The translations under genes and the position numbers were made by a program. Shown piece by piece: positions 1-11,199 of a DNA stretch of 64,000 nucleotides (positions are counted from its first letter, which is position 1; each line of letters opens with the position of its first letter). The notes beneath the pieces were generated by a model. The model ran no database searches. It saw only the letters and a list, made by a program, of their open reading frames with translations, and was not told the DNA's origin. The DNA comes from Toxotes chatareus (taxonomy: Eukaryota > Chordata > Actinopteri > Toxotidae): contig JAFBJY010000295.1 of NCBI GenBank assembly GCA_016801885.1, positions 144,035 to 208,034 on the forward strand. Reading direction: 5' to 3'.

Positions 1-332
1 ACCAACAACTCCTTTAATCTGCATCTGACTGTTGTTTTCAGATCCAGCTGTGAACATGTGGACTTCTCATTTTAACTGCACAAACCTACTGAGCTACTGA
101 ATATATTGATCCTCTAATGACAGACCTGACTGATATGAATGTGTTGACATGAACAGGTGTGTGAATGTTGTGGTGACATGTGGATGATGTGTGTAGAAGG
201 CTGACATGATGATAATCCACAGCAACAGAAGGACACAGTCACTCTGCTCATGTTAGAGAGAAGCTCATTGATTAGGACATATCTGATTGGATTATCAATG
301 ATTTTCATCTTCATCTGTTATCCTTTATTCAG

Positions 333-506
333 GTTGAGGGGCTGCAGTTTGTCAAAGATCAGCTGTGCTTCTCTGGCCTCAGCTCTGAAGTCCAACCCCT
401 CCCATCTGAGACACCTGGACCTGTGGGGAAACAACCTGCAGGATTCAGACCTGAAGGATCTGTGTGGTTTTCTGCAGAGTCCAGATTGTGGACTGGAGAC
501 TCTGAG
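333..506 (+). CDS. NLRC3-like receptor, LRR exon (174 bp)
   Basis: This exon encodes one ribonuclease-inhibitor-type leucine-rich repeat unit of a fish NLR (NLRC3-like) innate immune receptor. The repeat reads SCASLASALKSNPSHLRHLD, then NNLQDSDLKDLCGFLQSP, then CGLETLR. It is preceded by a pyrimidine-rich tract ending in AG at 331-332 and followed by a GT at 507. The length is exactly 174 bp, the usual symmetrical LRR exon of this family, so it can be tandemly repeated without changing frame. The LRR solenoid is the presumed sensing part; the FISNA-NACHT exons must lie left of the window. The open frame continues past the donor only by chance. Confidence 0.85.
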
Positions 507-1938
507 GTCAGACTCCATTGTTTACTTGTGTGCTGAGATGAATATGATGTGAAAGTTGTGCTTTATTCAGTATTTATTAGGTCAAATCTCCTTCAGAATT
601 TCTAACATTCAAAGTGTGAAATGGTTGAAAGGAAGTTGTGAAAGTGCTGACTCTGATTTTCAAAGTGATTTTTAAAGCTTTGAAAATGATTTGGATTCTG
701 ACTTTTACAGTCCACATTGACAGTGTCAGCAGTTTGACTGAGTTGAGCTTGTGTTATTCACAAAGTCTCATTGAGATCAGGATGTTTGACAAGAACTGAT
801 CTGTACAACACGTGTGAGCAGGTCTGAAGGCACAAGTGTTCATAGCTGCTCCCAATGGCCTCACTCACAGGCACAGTGAAAAGCCTGCTGTCACAGAGAG
901 GACACGTCACCATGGTTTAAATACGGAGAGGACATTTTCACACAGTGTCTCCTGAAGACATTCATAGAGCTACACTCAGCTGCTGAGCTGAACAGGGACA
1001 CAAATATTTGTGGAACCAATGAAAACAGAGCAGAGAGAGAAGTTCAAACCCTGGCTCCTTTCTCAGCTCCACACAGCCGACCAATCACTGAGCCCACTGG
1101 GTGTCAACGTCCCACTGTGTCTTTGTCACAGGGACACAGAACCCCCCTAAGCTGACAGCCACCAGGAAGGTGGGGCCAGAAATCCCAGAATGCAATGCTG
1201 GAACAGCAGATTCAAATGTGTGAGCAGAGAGTGTTGGATGAAGCTGAACTTGCTTTGGACCAAAGACACATGACTGGAATGTGATGAAATGTCTCATTCA
1301 ACACACTGCACATGTGCTGAATGTCTGCAGCTTCTCAAACTCTCAACACAAACTTCAGTCACACTCAAAACATCAAAGGCTCAAACTATGATTTCACACA
1401 ATATGAAAGATTTCATTTGAAACCTTAGTGAACACTTTGAAAACTTTCTTCCAAACTGTTAAACCTGAGTGTGAATGTGGGACTTTTTGAAGGAGATTTG
1501 AGCTCAGAGATTTGATGCTGATCCACACTGAGCATCTTGTTCAGCTTCATATTTCAAACTCGTTGAATGAAGATTCAAAATCCAACACTTGCTAATTGAC
1601 TCTTTACTTTGGAACAATTTCATCTTCACCTTCAGTTGACTTTTATATTTCTTCACATACAAAGCAAATATTCCACATTAAGACAGAAAGAAATGTTTCT
1701 TCACTCTTTGCTTTATGATCTGTGATGTTTATAGTGACTGAAGTTAATGAGAGCTGTGTTTGACTTTTAGTATCTGACTGTTTTTAAGCTGCATCCTGTT
1801 GGTTCAGGTGTTTGGAGTTTCCATTTTCCAAACTTGTACATTCTCAACCTTCTTCAGCTCTGAACAGATGATGAAACACTCAACGCTTTCAAGCAGGAAC
1901 TTTGTCTCCTAAACTCACATCTTTTATTCTTTATTCAG
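507..1938 (+). other. Intron of NLRC3-like gene
   Basis: This stretch lies between two LRR exons with matching splice sites. No further LRR exon, RNA gene or mobile element was recognised in it. It is AT-rich with scattered short open frames that look like noise. Confidence 0.6.
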
Positions 1939-2112
1939 TTTGAGTTTCTGCAGGTTGTCAGAGATCAGCTGTGCTTCTCTGGCCTCAGCTCTGAAGTCCA
2001 ACCCCTCCCATCTGAGAGACCTGGACCTGAGTTACAACAACCTGCAGGATTCAGGACTGACTCATCTGTGTGGTTTTCTGCAGAGTCCAGACTGTGGACT
2101 GGAGACTCTGAG
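1939..2112 (+). CDS. NLRC3-like receptor, second LRR exon (174 bp)
   Basis: This is a second LRR exon, again exactly 174 bp, with acceptor TTATTCAG ending at 1938 and donor GT at 2113. The encoded repeat (SEISCASLASALKSNPSHLR, LDLSYNNLQDSGL, HLCGFLQSPDCGLETLR) is nearly identical to the one at 333-506, which is typical of recent exon duplication in this family. No stop or frameshift is present. It follows the first exon in the same orientation with the same exon phase, so both can belong to one transcript. Confidence 0.85.
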
Positions 2113-3137
2113 GTCAGTAGAGGGTTGGAGTCAGTCCATGCTGCTTTCAGCTGTATTGTACTAAACACAGTTCGTATCAAAGCAAAGATCCAGTGTCTCC
2201 TGTAAACCTCCAACCTTCTCAGTGGCTGCTTTCCTCATTGAAGCTGTGAGAGGAGAACGGGACAGGCCTCAGGATGGGACAGAGAGAGAGAGACGCAGAG
2301 GACAGTCAGCCAATCACAGCAGCCACAAGCTCATTGTGATCTGTTGTTGTTGTTGTTGTTGTGTTCATGTCAACAGGAAATAAAGCTGGATCACAGCTGA
2401 CAGCCTCACAGGATGTGTAGAGACAGTTGTCCTCATTGGTCCAACTGTCCTACCATCACAACTAATCTGAGACTGTTTGTTGTCTCATTTCAACACTAAA
2501 GAATTGATGAGTTTGATCTTTGTCACAGCTCTGAGATCAGTCTGACTGCAGCCTGCAAATCACTGGCTCTGATTTCAGAGAAGCATCATGACATTTTGTC
2601 AGCATGTGGTCTGATACAGAGCAGAACCTCTGCTGAAGTCCAGTGATCACATCTGTATATCTGTCCATCTGTCAGATACTTTCAGTGACAGCCTCCATGT
2701 TTATTTGTCAGCTGATATTTCAGAAGCAGATCAGATGTTCATCAACACACAGAGACTCTTTCTTTAAATGGAACATGAGTTGACATGTAACAGCAGTGAA
2801 TCATCACTAAACTGTTTGTGCAGTAATGAAGCTTCATGACTCAGCAGTTTATTTCCACTGTGGACTTGAGTGAAATGCTCAGAGGAAACAGACTTGATGC
2901 TAAAAGTCTCTGCAGGTGTGTGAGCTTCCAGCTCAGTGTCTTCACTCCAATACGTTAACATGAGAGCTGAGAGGAAGCTGCTACACTACACAGCTGCTCC
3001 ACTTCTGCTCTGAACAGGACTGAAGTCCCTGCTGCTCTTTATACTGGATGTGCTGCATCAGTGACTGACAGCTGATGAAGTGAGTCTCTGTAAACACTGA
3101 TTTATCACCTCTGTTGTCTGTCTTCTTCTCTCAACAG
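2113..3137 (+). other. Intron of NLRC3-like gene with short TTG repeat
   Basis: This is intronic sequence between the second LRR exon and the SPRY-like exon. It contains a short (TTG)n run near 2343-2360 and ends in a good acceptor (TCTTCTTCTCTCAACAG). No other feature was recognised. Confidence 0.55.
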
Positions 3138-3623
3138 CTGGAGGGAGTGATCTCTCTAAAGGACAGAGTGAAGAGGACGGTGTGTGTGTTGAGAGAGGAC
3201 GAGCTGTGTCCTGATGATCCAGAGAGGTTGAAGCAGCAGCAGCTTGTGTGTAGAGAGGCTCTGATTGGTCCATGTTACTGGGAGGTAGAGTGGAGAGGAG
3301 AGCTTCATCCAGCAGTGACTGACAGAGGAACCAGAAGAAGTGGAGAAGACTCTCAGTGCTGCAGTTTGAACTGCTCTGAGAACAGCTCCACTGTCAAGTC
3401 CACCATCATCCCTGTGTGTTCCTCTGGATCTGAAAGAGAATCATCAGTGTATCTGGACTGCTCTGCTGCTGCTCTGTCCTTCTACACAGTCTCTGCAGAC
3501 ACACTGAGACTCCTCCACCTCCTCCACCCTCCACCTGGACTTTATTTGATCTTTTTTTCTTCATTCATAGATGCTGAACCCAAAGTGATAAATCAGATTA
3601 ATCAGCTCCATCATGTGGTGTAA
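3138..3623 (+). pseudogene. Decayed PRY-SPRY (B30.2) terminal exon of NLRC3-like gene
   Basis: Fish NLRC3-like and TRIM proteins often end in a B30.2 domain, a protein-interaction module. Here the frame opens right after the acceptor at 3137 and shows family landmarks: a PDDPERL turn, LVCREALIGPCYWEVEW, NCSENSSTV, SVYLDCSAAALSFY and SADTLRLLH. It is degenerate. The PRY part begins late, the core after WEVEW is shortened (the usual asparagine/glycine-rich loop before the SLNCS strand is missing), and the C-terminal strands after LLHLLHPP do not resemble the family. The frame ends at TAA 3621-3623. I infer a broken or fast-diverging last exon of the gene that carries the two LRR exons. Confidence 0.7.
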
Positions 3624-4069
3624 TGGAGCAGATCTTGCAGGTTCAGAGTTATGCAGTAAGTTGAGGCAAGTACACAAGACATATATTAATATTCACCATA
3701 TGTCTTCTTCTTCTTTAGTCCCAATGAACGATCTGTATATGTTTCAGAAGATGTCCACATTAGTAAACACAGAGCTGTGTGTCAGCCAGTGCTCTAGAGT
3801 TCCCCTATTGAACACACTCGGGTACTGCAGATAACATTTAATCCAATTTTCTGATTGGCTGAGGCTGGTGAATTTTGTGATTGGCCATTTCATTCATGTG
3901 AGAACATGACTGGAACTTGTACAGGATCAAATTCTCAACCTGAAGCAGGCAGAACATTTAAACTGGAAAAAACAATGGAGCCTTTCTTCAGATATAATAA
4001 TTCAATTATACTACAAACTGCATTATAGTATAACATGTTATTGGAATGACATAAACAATATTAGAGACC
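3624..4069. other. No recognised feature
   Basis: This is downstream flank of the NLR-like gene. Short open frames are present but none resembles a known protein. Confidence 0.4.
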
Positions 4070-4260
4070 AGTAGAGACCAAAAACAAAAAATGTACCAGG
4101 CTGTAAATATGTTTTTTTAGGCTGTAAATTTGGCTATTTTAACATGGGGGTCAATAGAGAACTGCTCACTTCTGGAACCAGCCCCCAGTGGCAGCTGAGG
4201 AACTGCAGCTTTTTGAACGAGGAAATGATCCTCACTGCTGAAACCTACAACTCCCCCCTT
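4070..4260 (-). repeat. End fragment of dispersed transposon-like repeat
   Basis: About 190 bp match, in reverse orientation, the left part of the longer repeat at 59981-61452. The shared part runs from the ACCAAGGGGGGAGTTGTAGG end to the TTTTTGGTCTCTA boundary. Two copies with the same outer edge but different flanks show a dispersed repeat. The shared frame (GGVVGFSSEDHF, LGAGSRSEQFSIDPHVKIA) is probably a by-product of shared sequence, not a gene. Confidence 0.7.
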
Positions 4261-4261
4261 G

Positions 4262-4330
4262 GTAAAATGCAGAGAGTAATTTCCCCAGGAGGGATCAATA
4301 AAGTAATTTAAAAAAATATATATATATGGC
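4262..4330 (+). repeat. LINE-like 3' tail and TA-rich run
   Basis: The string AATTTCCCCAGGAGGGATCA followed by ATAAAGTAATTT resembles the 3' end common to fish L2/CR1-type LINEs, which usually ends in short tandem repeats. Here it runs into a (TA)n tract. No coding part is attached. Confidence 0.4.
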
Positions 4331-4829
4331 ACAGCCCCAACACTGAGACAACCCATTGCGTGAGTACTTTTATATTTGTGCTTTTACTTTAGTACTAAGC
4401 TTCAGTACTTCCTCCACCACTGCTCTCTATGATATCACACTTTCTGAATTAGTTCCTCTTCTGCTCTCAGCTTTCTTACCCTGGACTTCATCTGTCAGCC
4501 AGTGATGATGTTTAACCCAGCACGTGCTTCATGGTTCACTTCTGTTTATCTGAACATCTCAGCTGCCATCCCTGGTGGGGTGAGTGCAAAGAGGTTTGGA
4601 AACAATATAGAGATGACATTTCTGGAAATCAGATTCAAAATGATCAACTTTACTCAGTACCCTAAAACAGCTCCTATTGGCCCACATTTTCTCTGCTCCT
4701 CCTCTGTTTAGGGGCCAGGAACCATGGTCAAGCCCTAAATGTTACATGGACACTTTTCTTCATCACTACAGAAGTGTTTATTTTTGTACAAGTTCATGTG
4801 TAAAGCTGGAAATACTGCACACACAGCTA

Positions 4830-5080
4830 ATTTTAGCCTCTGGAATAAACTCTGTGTGAGTTAAAATCAGCTCAGTCTGAGTGAACATGTGTGACCATCG
4901 AATAGACTCTGTGGCAGAGTTAAAATAACTCTGTTCCTGGAGCTGAATTTTTTAACTCTGAAACAGAGATAACTTGAACTCCTCCTGGTGTTAAAATACT
5001 CATCCCTCACTGAGTGTGACTCTAAAATTTAGTTATTTTCGATATAAACTCTTCTCCAGTGCTGACACCTCACACTCAAA
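4830..5080. repeat. AT-rich repeat block with AGAGTTA/TAACTCT words
   Basis: Several copies of GAGTTAAAAT, AACTCTG and related palindromic words are packed in about 250 bp. A similar block lies at 8045-8215. The two flank the SAMD3-like pseudogene. They may be the ends of a mobile element, but I could not find a clean terminal inverted repeat. Confidence 0.4.
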
Positions 5081-5497
5081 ATGTGTTTTATTTACAGTTT
5101 TTAGAATTTATTATATTATTTAGTTTTATGGGAAAATGACCATCAAACACCATCCTGTTTATTTTTTTGCTTTTATTTGTGAAAAATACATTGAAAAATT
5201 CAATACATTACACTTTGAATTAATTGCTGTCTTAAAACTGTAAAATTTAACAGCACACAGGCAGCAAATAATGCCAATGAAAAACATTTGTGAAGTTGTA
5301 CAAAACACTGTAAACAACACATTACTGCATAATAAAATGTCTGCAAATGTATAAAAAACTGACACATTTCTCTGTGGTGCATTGTGTAACTTGAGGTAGA
5401 CGACTACTCACTTTACAGCTCAAGTATAAAACAGTAAGAGAACTCATTCAATTCAGATTAGAAATCATTTTATGCAACTGTCTGATACAACATAACA

Positions 5498-7562
5498 TTA
5501 TGAATCACAACCATATGACATCTGAGCATCAAACCATTTGAAATATCTTAATCTCTCCCTTTCTAGAATCAGTTCACTCTGTGTAGTGTCACTCACTTGG
5601 AAAGCATGGAAGTGATCATGGAAACAAGTTTCATGCTCAATCAAAACAAAAAACACTTTGTGCAAAATGATTGATGTTAATTTGCTGAACAATGGTTCAT
5701 ATTTTCATCAGTACCAGTGCACACAAAGAGTCCAACACGATACTCAGCTCCACAGCATTTCACCCACTGTGTGACAGACGATGGCTTCACAATCAAGGTG
5801 AAGAGATGCTGTTATATCTTCAGAGAAATCCAGTGTTTCAACTGAACACATTTTAACTGGACCAGACTCAACTGTTTTTAAGGACAGGCATTCCCAGTGA
5901 TAGCTGCTTGATAACCTGCTTGACAAATTCCTCCTTCTCTTTCTTCAGTTGTACCTGTATCAATATTGTACAGAGCTGTCTGCAAAAATGTGTACAGGCT
6001 GGAGAGAGCGTCATCATACTTCACACTGAAAACAAAATGTGACTTGAACAGCTCATCAAAAGCACCAAAGGATGTACATGACTGACATGACAGAAGCTTT
6101 TTTGTCCAAGACAATATAAAAGGTGAAAACCTGGGTCTTTGAAGTTTCTGTGGCAAGAAGATCTGGCTGATGGGTTCCTTCAGTGGTCAGGAGATGATCC
6201 TCAAGGCTTTGGGATGACTGAAACAAGAGAAGTATGTTTACAAAAAATGTGTTTCTAAAACTCAGCAACATCTACAGTATTTGGAAGTTTTGACAAACCT
6301 TCTGAAATTTTACCAGATGATCCGTTGTCTCTCCGACGCTGATCTTTGTGGGACGCTTTCTTCCAGCTGGTTGTGGAGTGAGAAGATGAAGCAGCACCAG
6401 AAGAGAAGCCATGTTGCTGTCCCACTCTGAGGACAGAGTGAAAAGTACTTTTACACTCATTATATATATTAAGTAGTGTGTTTATGATATTGCTCTGTGC
6501 ATTGTTCTAATGGTTTTACTATGATCTTAAACATATACACATATAACAACTATTAATGGCCCAGTTATTATAAATCTGTGCTGGAGAGCAAAGCAATGTT
6601 CAGCCCTCACACTGAATCTTAACTGCAGACTTAAGTGGCCTATTTAGACTCAGAGATGCTTTTTTAAAATAAATCAATAAAAACACAATAAACTGATGAC
6701 TGTTGGACGACTCACATAACTGCATTACTATTCTGATGATAACTGTACCTGCTTCATCAGCAGTGTCAGATCCTTCATTCAGGGCAGCTTTCAGTTTTTA
6801 AGAATTATTTCTAATAAACAATGATTCAAATCTAGTTGTATACAAGTTGCAAGCACACTGTCCATCAAAGGCTGGCATCCAGAATCACTTGTGTCTCTGC
6901 TTAAAGTGCTTGAGACTGACAGTGTATCTGTCAGACTTGGAGAGGAGGAGCCTTCACACCCTTGCTGCAGGACACTTAGATCTGAAGATCACACACACAC
7001 AAGTATAAGGCAAATAAAATCTAAAGTCCAGCACATTAAAACTATATCACATACCTGGCTGGATATTACCTGTCTCAAGACAAAACATTACCATTACCTA
7101 TAACTCTGCTTACCACAAGTAGTGAGAGTCACATATTCTGTCAGGTCTGAACGATCAGCCAGGTTCATAGATGCTTCAGTAGATGGGAGGTCTGAAATGC
7201 AGACAACACATACAGCTTAATATGAACTGATTAAATACTGTACTTTGGAATTCTTATCATCCACTTCTCACAATCACATATTTTGTCTGTGTCAAGATAC
7301 AAATCTCTCAAAATATAAGTGCAGCAAAATATGAATTTTTAAACACATCCTCATCCACCTCTGCTCCCTGTTGATCTGTGACTTTCAGTGTTGTAGTCTC
7401 TGGGATAAGAAACTTCTGCTGGACTATACCATAACAACTCCACGTTACAACATGTTTACATCTTTATTCATTTAATACTAAACATCTGACTGACCTGCAC
7501 TGAGAAAATCTGAGAAGAAAGCCTCTTCCAGGTTAATGTACTTCTTCTTCCCTCCATGTTGT
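5498..7562 (-). pseudogene. SAMD3-like (sterile alpha motif domain-containing 3-like) gene copy, broken
   Basis: Reading leftwards on the - strand, several blocks resemble the multi-copy fish proteins annotated as SAMD3-like. They are GGKKKYINLEEAFFSDFLSA (near 7500-7550); STEASMNLADRSDLTEYVTL (near 7120-7195); a serine/threonine-rich linker (6840-6980); LLVLLHLLTPQPAGRKRP with TTDHLVKF (6300-6420); SQSLEDHLL (6200); FGAFDELFKSHFVF with LYTFLQTALYNIDTG (5950-6070); and a C-terminal HETCFHDHFHAFQV ... MSYGCDS (5500-5650). Blocks are separated by intron-like sequence at the N-terminal side. Stops and frameshifts lie between the last blocks, for example a TGA-containing frame near 5740, so the copy is probably not functional. 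The SAM domain itself was not seen. The biochemical function of this family is not established. The name rests on recalled similarity. Confidence 0.55.
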
Positions 7563-8044
7563 ACTTTGATCAACAGTCAACTGACTTTTCAGCTGCGTCT
7601 GCGCCGTTGAGCCGGAAATTATACTCTTAAAACACCGACATGCGGTTGCATTGTTGGATGGTTATTTCCAAAACAGTATTAATTACCTTCAAGATGCGCG
7701 TCGTCATTAATTTGTGAAGCTTATCAAACAGTTTGTCATTACCGTCATACAGACACATCACATGCCACAGACAGTATGGCCGACATTAACGTTTGAGTGA
7801 AAGCTAACAGCTCCACAATGGCAGCTAAGGACAGTTAGCTAACTAATGCTGCGGGAGCTACTTGCTCTAAATAATGGAGTAAAAGCAATGGGGTTACGTT
7901 CAACATCAAGTTCGCAGTCATTAGCGGTACTATGTAAGTAGATAAAGTGAGAACAATGACAAAATATCACACATTTAAAGAACTTTCTGATAAAAATCAT
8001 GTTCTTACCAGCCTTGTGACGACGTTCCTTGTGCTGCTCATGCC

Positions 8045-8215
8045 GCGATAAAATGCGTCGTGAACTCCAGGGACAGAGTTAAAACCAGATCCTGAACACC
8101 AGAGAATAAACTCCAAAGTTCAACTCGGCCTGGGTGTACACCTTAACACAAACTGTAGTCAGAGTTATAAAATAAACTCCAGAAATGTAACTCTTTCACA
8201 CTTTTTTACCTGACT
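8045..8215. repeat. Second AT-rich AGAGTTA/TAACTCT block
   Basis: The words ACAGAGTTAAAACC, AGAGTTATAAAATAAACTCC and ATGTAACTCTTTC recall the block at 4830-5080. It sits just upstream of the SAMD3-like copy, after a CG-containing region (7590-8060) that may be that gene's promoter. Confidence 0.4.
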
Positions 8216-8224
8216 CCAGATTTT

Positions 8225-8333
8225 AGTACTTTGTGAATTTGCTGTGTGTTAGTACATGTAGTTGTGTACAGTTCAGCTGCTGCTGTCCTTGGTGCTGAAT
8301 TCACCAACCCAGCTGAATGGTCCTGAGTGATTA
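8225..8333 (+). repeat. Short repeat, inverted partner at 12665-12765
   Basis: About 90-100 bp (core AGTTGTGTACAGTTCAGCTG through CCAGCTGAATGGTCCTGAGTGA) reappears as its reverse complement at 12665-12765, with unrelated flanks. No coding potential was seen. Confidence 0.7.
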
Positions 8334-8440
8334 TTGTTGTAATTAATTTGGTATTTTTGAGAAGATTGAATATCATTAGTATGAGTTATGTTTTGGTTAA
8401 TGTTAGGCTTTCAGTTATGATGTGTCCTCATAACTATATT

Positions 8441-8443
<3 letters not shown>

Positions 8444-8492
<49 letters not shown>
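8444..8492 (+). repeat. Compound (TG)n(AG)n microsatellite
   Basis: This is an uninterrupted TG run followed by an AG run directly at the 5' edge of repeat A copy 1. Confidence 0.95.
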
Positions 8493-8493
<1 letters not shown>

Positions 8494-9315
8494 TTTGTCC
8501 TTTGATGCCTTTGATGTATCAACATTCTACAGTCTGATGTCACAGGCTGCAGTAAGTGGACACACAGCCAGAGACAAGTTGAGAAGTCAAACAGGAGCAG
8601 AAACAGTTGGACTGGACAGGACTTGCTCATGATTTAGGAAGAAAGAAGCACTCAGATATTTCTGCACAATTATTGACAAGGAAGGGAGGAGCTACTGCTG
8701 TTACAAGGACAAGAGGAAACTACAGGAAAGTCCAGATCAGCTCCAAGGTTTTCAGTAAGTCAGTACATGTTAGTAGTTCATGTCAGTGTTTAGTTTAGAA
8801 GTTAATTTTTTGAAATGTTTTGTCCAAATGATATGTTTGTGAAATTGGGACGACAAGTAATCATACCCATAAGCCCAACGGTTTGATTGTGAGCTTATCA
8901 TTCATGGACAATATTGAGGTTTTTTTTTAATGCTGATCATGACTGTGAGATATTCTCATGGTTGTTCAACTTCTTAACTTTGTTTTGGTGTGATACTCTG
9001 TAGTTTGTGTTAAAGGAAAGGATTTCTAGGAAGTCTGTACTGTCTGCAACAAGATCCTTTCTAAAGAAATTCTAATGGAAATGATGGAGCATAAAATCCA
9101 CAGTCCCTGTCCTGTGGAAAAGTTGACTTCCAGAGTTGAAAAGAAGCAAACATGAGGCTTCAACAGTCTGAGTAGATCAAGTTTCTATCTTCCAGGTATT
9201 TTTAGTCCAAAATTCTCCTCTTTGTGTTTCTACACCTAATGTTTCCTTGCAAAGCTGTGGTGGAGAGATGGCAACACAGAGAGGAAATTCTGCACTAAAA
9301 GAAAATCATTTGAAG
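8493..9315 (+). repeat. Dispersed repeat A, copy 1 (long form)
   Basis: The copy begins at TTTGTCCTTTGATGCCTTTG and includes a ~300-bp core with a shared frame (LDWTGLAHDLGRKKHSD, ISAQLLTRKGGATAV, RGNYRKVQIS). In this copy a C-to-G change turns TCA into TGA near 8580 and cuts the frame. The 3' part, to GAGAGGAAATTCTG, is shared with copy 4. The family was not recognised. Confidence 0.8.
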
Positions 9316-10085
9316 ATACCCGCTTGATTTTGTTTAACAATGCTGATGAATTTTGGAATTACTATTTGCACAGAAATAGGACTGTGGATTTTGTGGCCTA
9401 TCATTTCCACAGAAATTGTTTAAAGAAGGGATCTCCTGGCAGCCAGTATGGACAGCAGGAAGAATTAGATCAAACACCAGAGCTTTGAATGTGTACTTTC
9501 ACTCCTCTTTTCCAGTTTGGACTTTCAGATATCAGCCTTATTTCACTGTTTACTGATCATTTTCAGCCACATCACAGCTGTTATGTTACTACTAATGCAA
9601 AGCAAACTTTTTGCTGTTTCTTTGAAACTAGGAAAAGGTTGTAAGAAAATGAAATGTGTTTCTCAGTGAGTTAGCATCACTTTATTAGTGGTTCAGATGA
9701 ACAAATCAGTTTGCTGTGCAGTAAAGTGGAAGAAACACTTGCAGCCTTCCAGCACAGCTTTAGTGACAGTGGCTGTTCACAGCATGGCTTAATGTGAGTA
9801 CACCTCCACAATGGAAAACGCTATTTGTTAGAACGAGGAGTATATTGATTTTAGATGTAACATTTCCAGCCCACTCACCTTCTGGCATATTTGTTTGGAA
9901 AGCTTGCTCTGTGGTTTTGGAAGCCACGCCTCCTTGTCTCTTGTGGCCACAGTCAAGTTCACTACATCCCAAACAATATGTTCCATTTGAAACCAAAATG
10001 AAAGTTTTGCATTCATGGTGATATATACATTGACAATTGGAAGTTGTTACCAATTAGCGTAACTTATTTGGATACTTTTCTGTAC
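9316..10085. other. No recognised gene
   Basis: Short overlapping frames on both strands near 9760-10050 do not resemble a known family. The stretch adjoins a LINE fragment and may be older repeat. Confidence 0.4.
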
Positions 10086-10087
10086 AT

Positions 10088-10712
10088 ACATAGGGTCATT
10101 AGTAAATCTTTGGTCTGGGCCTGCTGCTTTCCATGGGTGTGTTTTCCACAGAGCAGCCTGCACCTCCACTGATGTCACAGAGAGCAGTGTGTCCTGTGTC
10201 CCTTCTGTGGCCACAGCTCCTCTCTGTCGGTCAGTGTTGGCAGTGTCAAAGTGAGCATAAAACCCATTGAGCTCATAAGGGAGTTTGGTGTGGGTGGAGA
10301 TGTTCATCAGGTTTTTCTCTCTGTAGTCTGTGATGTGCTGGAGTCCTTGCCACATGTGCCGTGGGTCTGAGGTGTTGTAGTAATCCTCCAGCTTCGGTCT
10401 TTACTGTCTCTTGGCCTGTCTTTTTGTATTCCTCAGCAGTGCCTGAGACATAAGCAGCAGAGCGAGCACGTAGCATGGACCACACTTCACAGTTTATCCA
10501 GGGTTTGTTATTGGGGTAGGTTTTAATCTGTTTTGTGGGAATGATATTGTCCGTGCATGTGCTGATGTAACCAGTAACTGCTGCAGCATTCTCCTCTAAG
10601 TCCACAGTAGACTCCTCTCTTTGAACACCTCCCAGTCTGTGTTGTTAAAGCAGTCCTGAAGCATCTGTTCTGATTCTGCATTCCATACTTTAACAGTTCT
10701 GCAGACAGGTAG
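10088..10712 (-). mobile_element. LINE (L2/CR1-type) ORF2 fragment
   Basis: This is a piece of a non-LTR retrotransposon polyprotein, spanning the region between the endonuclease and the start of the reverse transcriptase. Blocks read leftwards: VWNAESEQMLQDCFNNTDWE, then VTGYISTCTDNIIPTKQI with NKPWINCEVWSMLRARSAAY, then MWQGLQHITDY, YELNGFYAHFD and WKAAGPD. Frameshifts near 10620 and 10400 separate them. The catalytic YxDD region and the endonuclease are absent. It is a dead fragment. Confidence 0.8.
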
Positions 10713-10974
10713 TGCTTGAGGAGCTTATAAACAAAGAACCAGAGAACAGCAAGAAATCAGGCCTCAGGTTTCAATAAAGTTATTCAAACTGACTGCAAGT
10801 GTCAGTGAAGGAAGTCAGTAGCGACACTATAGGTAAATGAACTCGATACACAAACTTGGTTCATGTCTAACCAGAATTTTTAGGCCCTGTTTGAATTTGC
10901 TACCATGGATAGATGTCTGTTTCCCTTCCTGTCTAATTTAGATGAAGTTTTGCTATTTGTCGCTTGACTCAGGA

Positions 10975-11075
10975 GAGGGATGCACAAGAATTCCAATGCA
11001 CATGTACTGCAGTGTATCTGTGCAAATGGCAAATAAAACTCTGTTCTATTATATTCTATTCTAACCATTAATATT
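10975..11075 (+). repeat. Retroelement-like 3' tail
   Basis: GCAAATGGCAAATAAAACTC followed by imperfect TTCTA repeats (TGTTCTATTATATTCTATTC) looks like a short-repeat-terminated non-LTR or SINE 3' end. No coding part remains. Confidence 0.4.
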
Positions 11076-11199
11076 TATTTCATTTGTTTTTCAGTCTATT
11101 TACACAAAATGATCTAATCACTCAAGGGGCCTTACACTTAGGCCAGTTGTGTGTGTGCCAACTGTGGCACTGAGGCAGGGCTCCAGTTCCTTAAAGATG

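Noticed and set aside
9760..10053. 97-codon - strand frame next to the LINE fragment
   Set aside because: Overlapped by equally long frames on the other strand and does not resemble LINE or transposase proteins.
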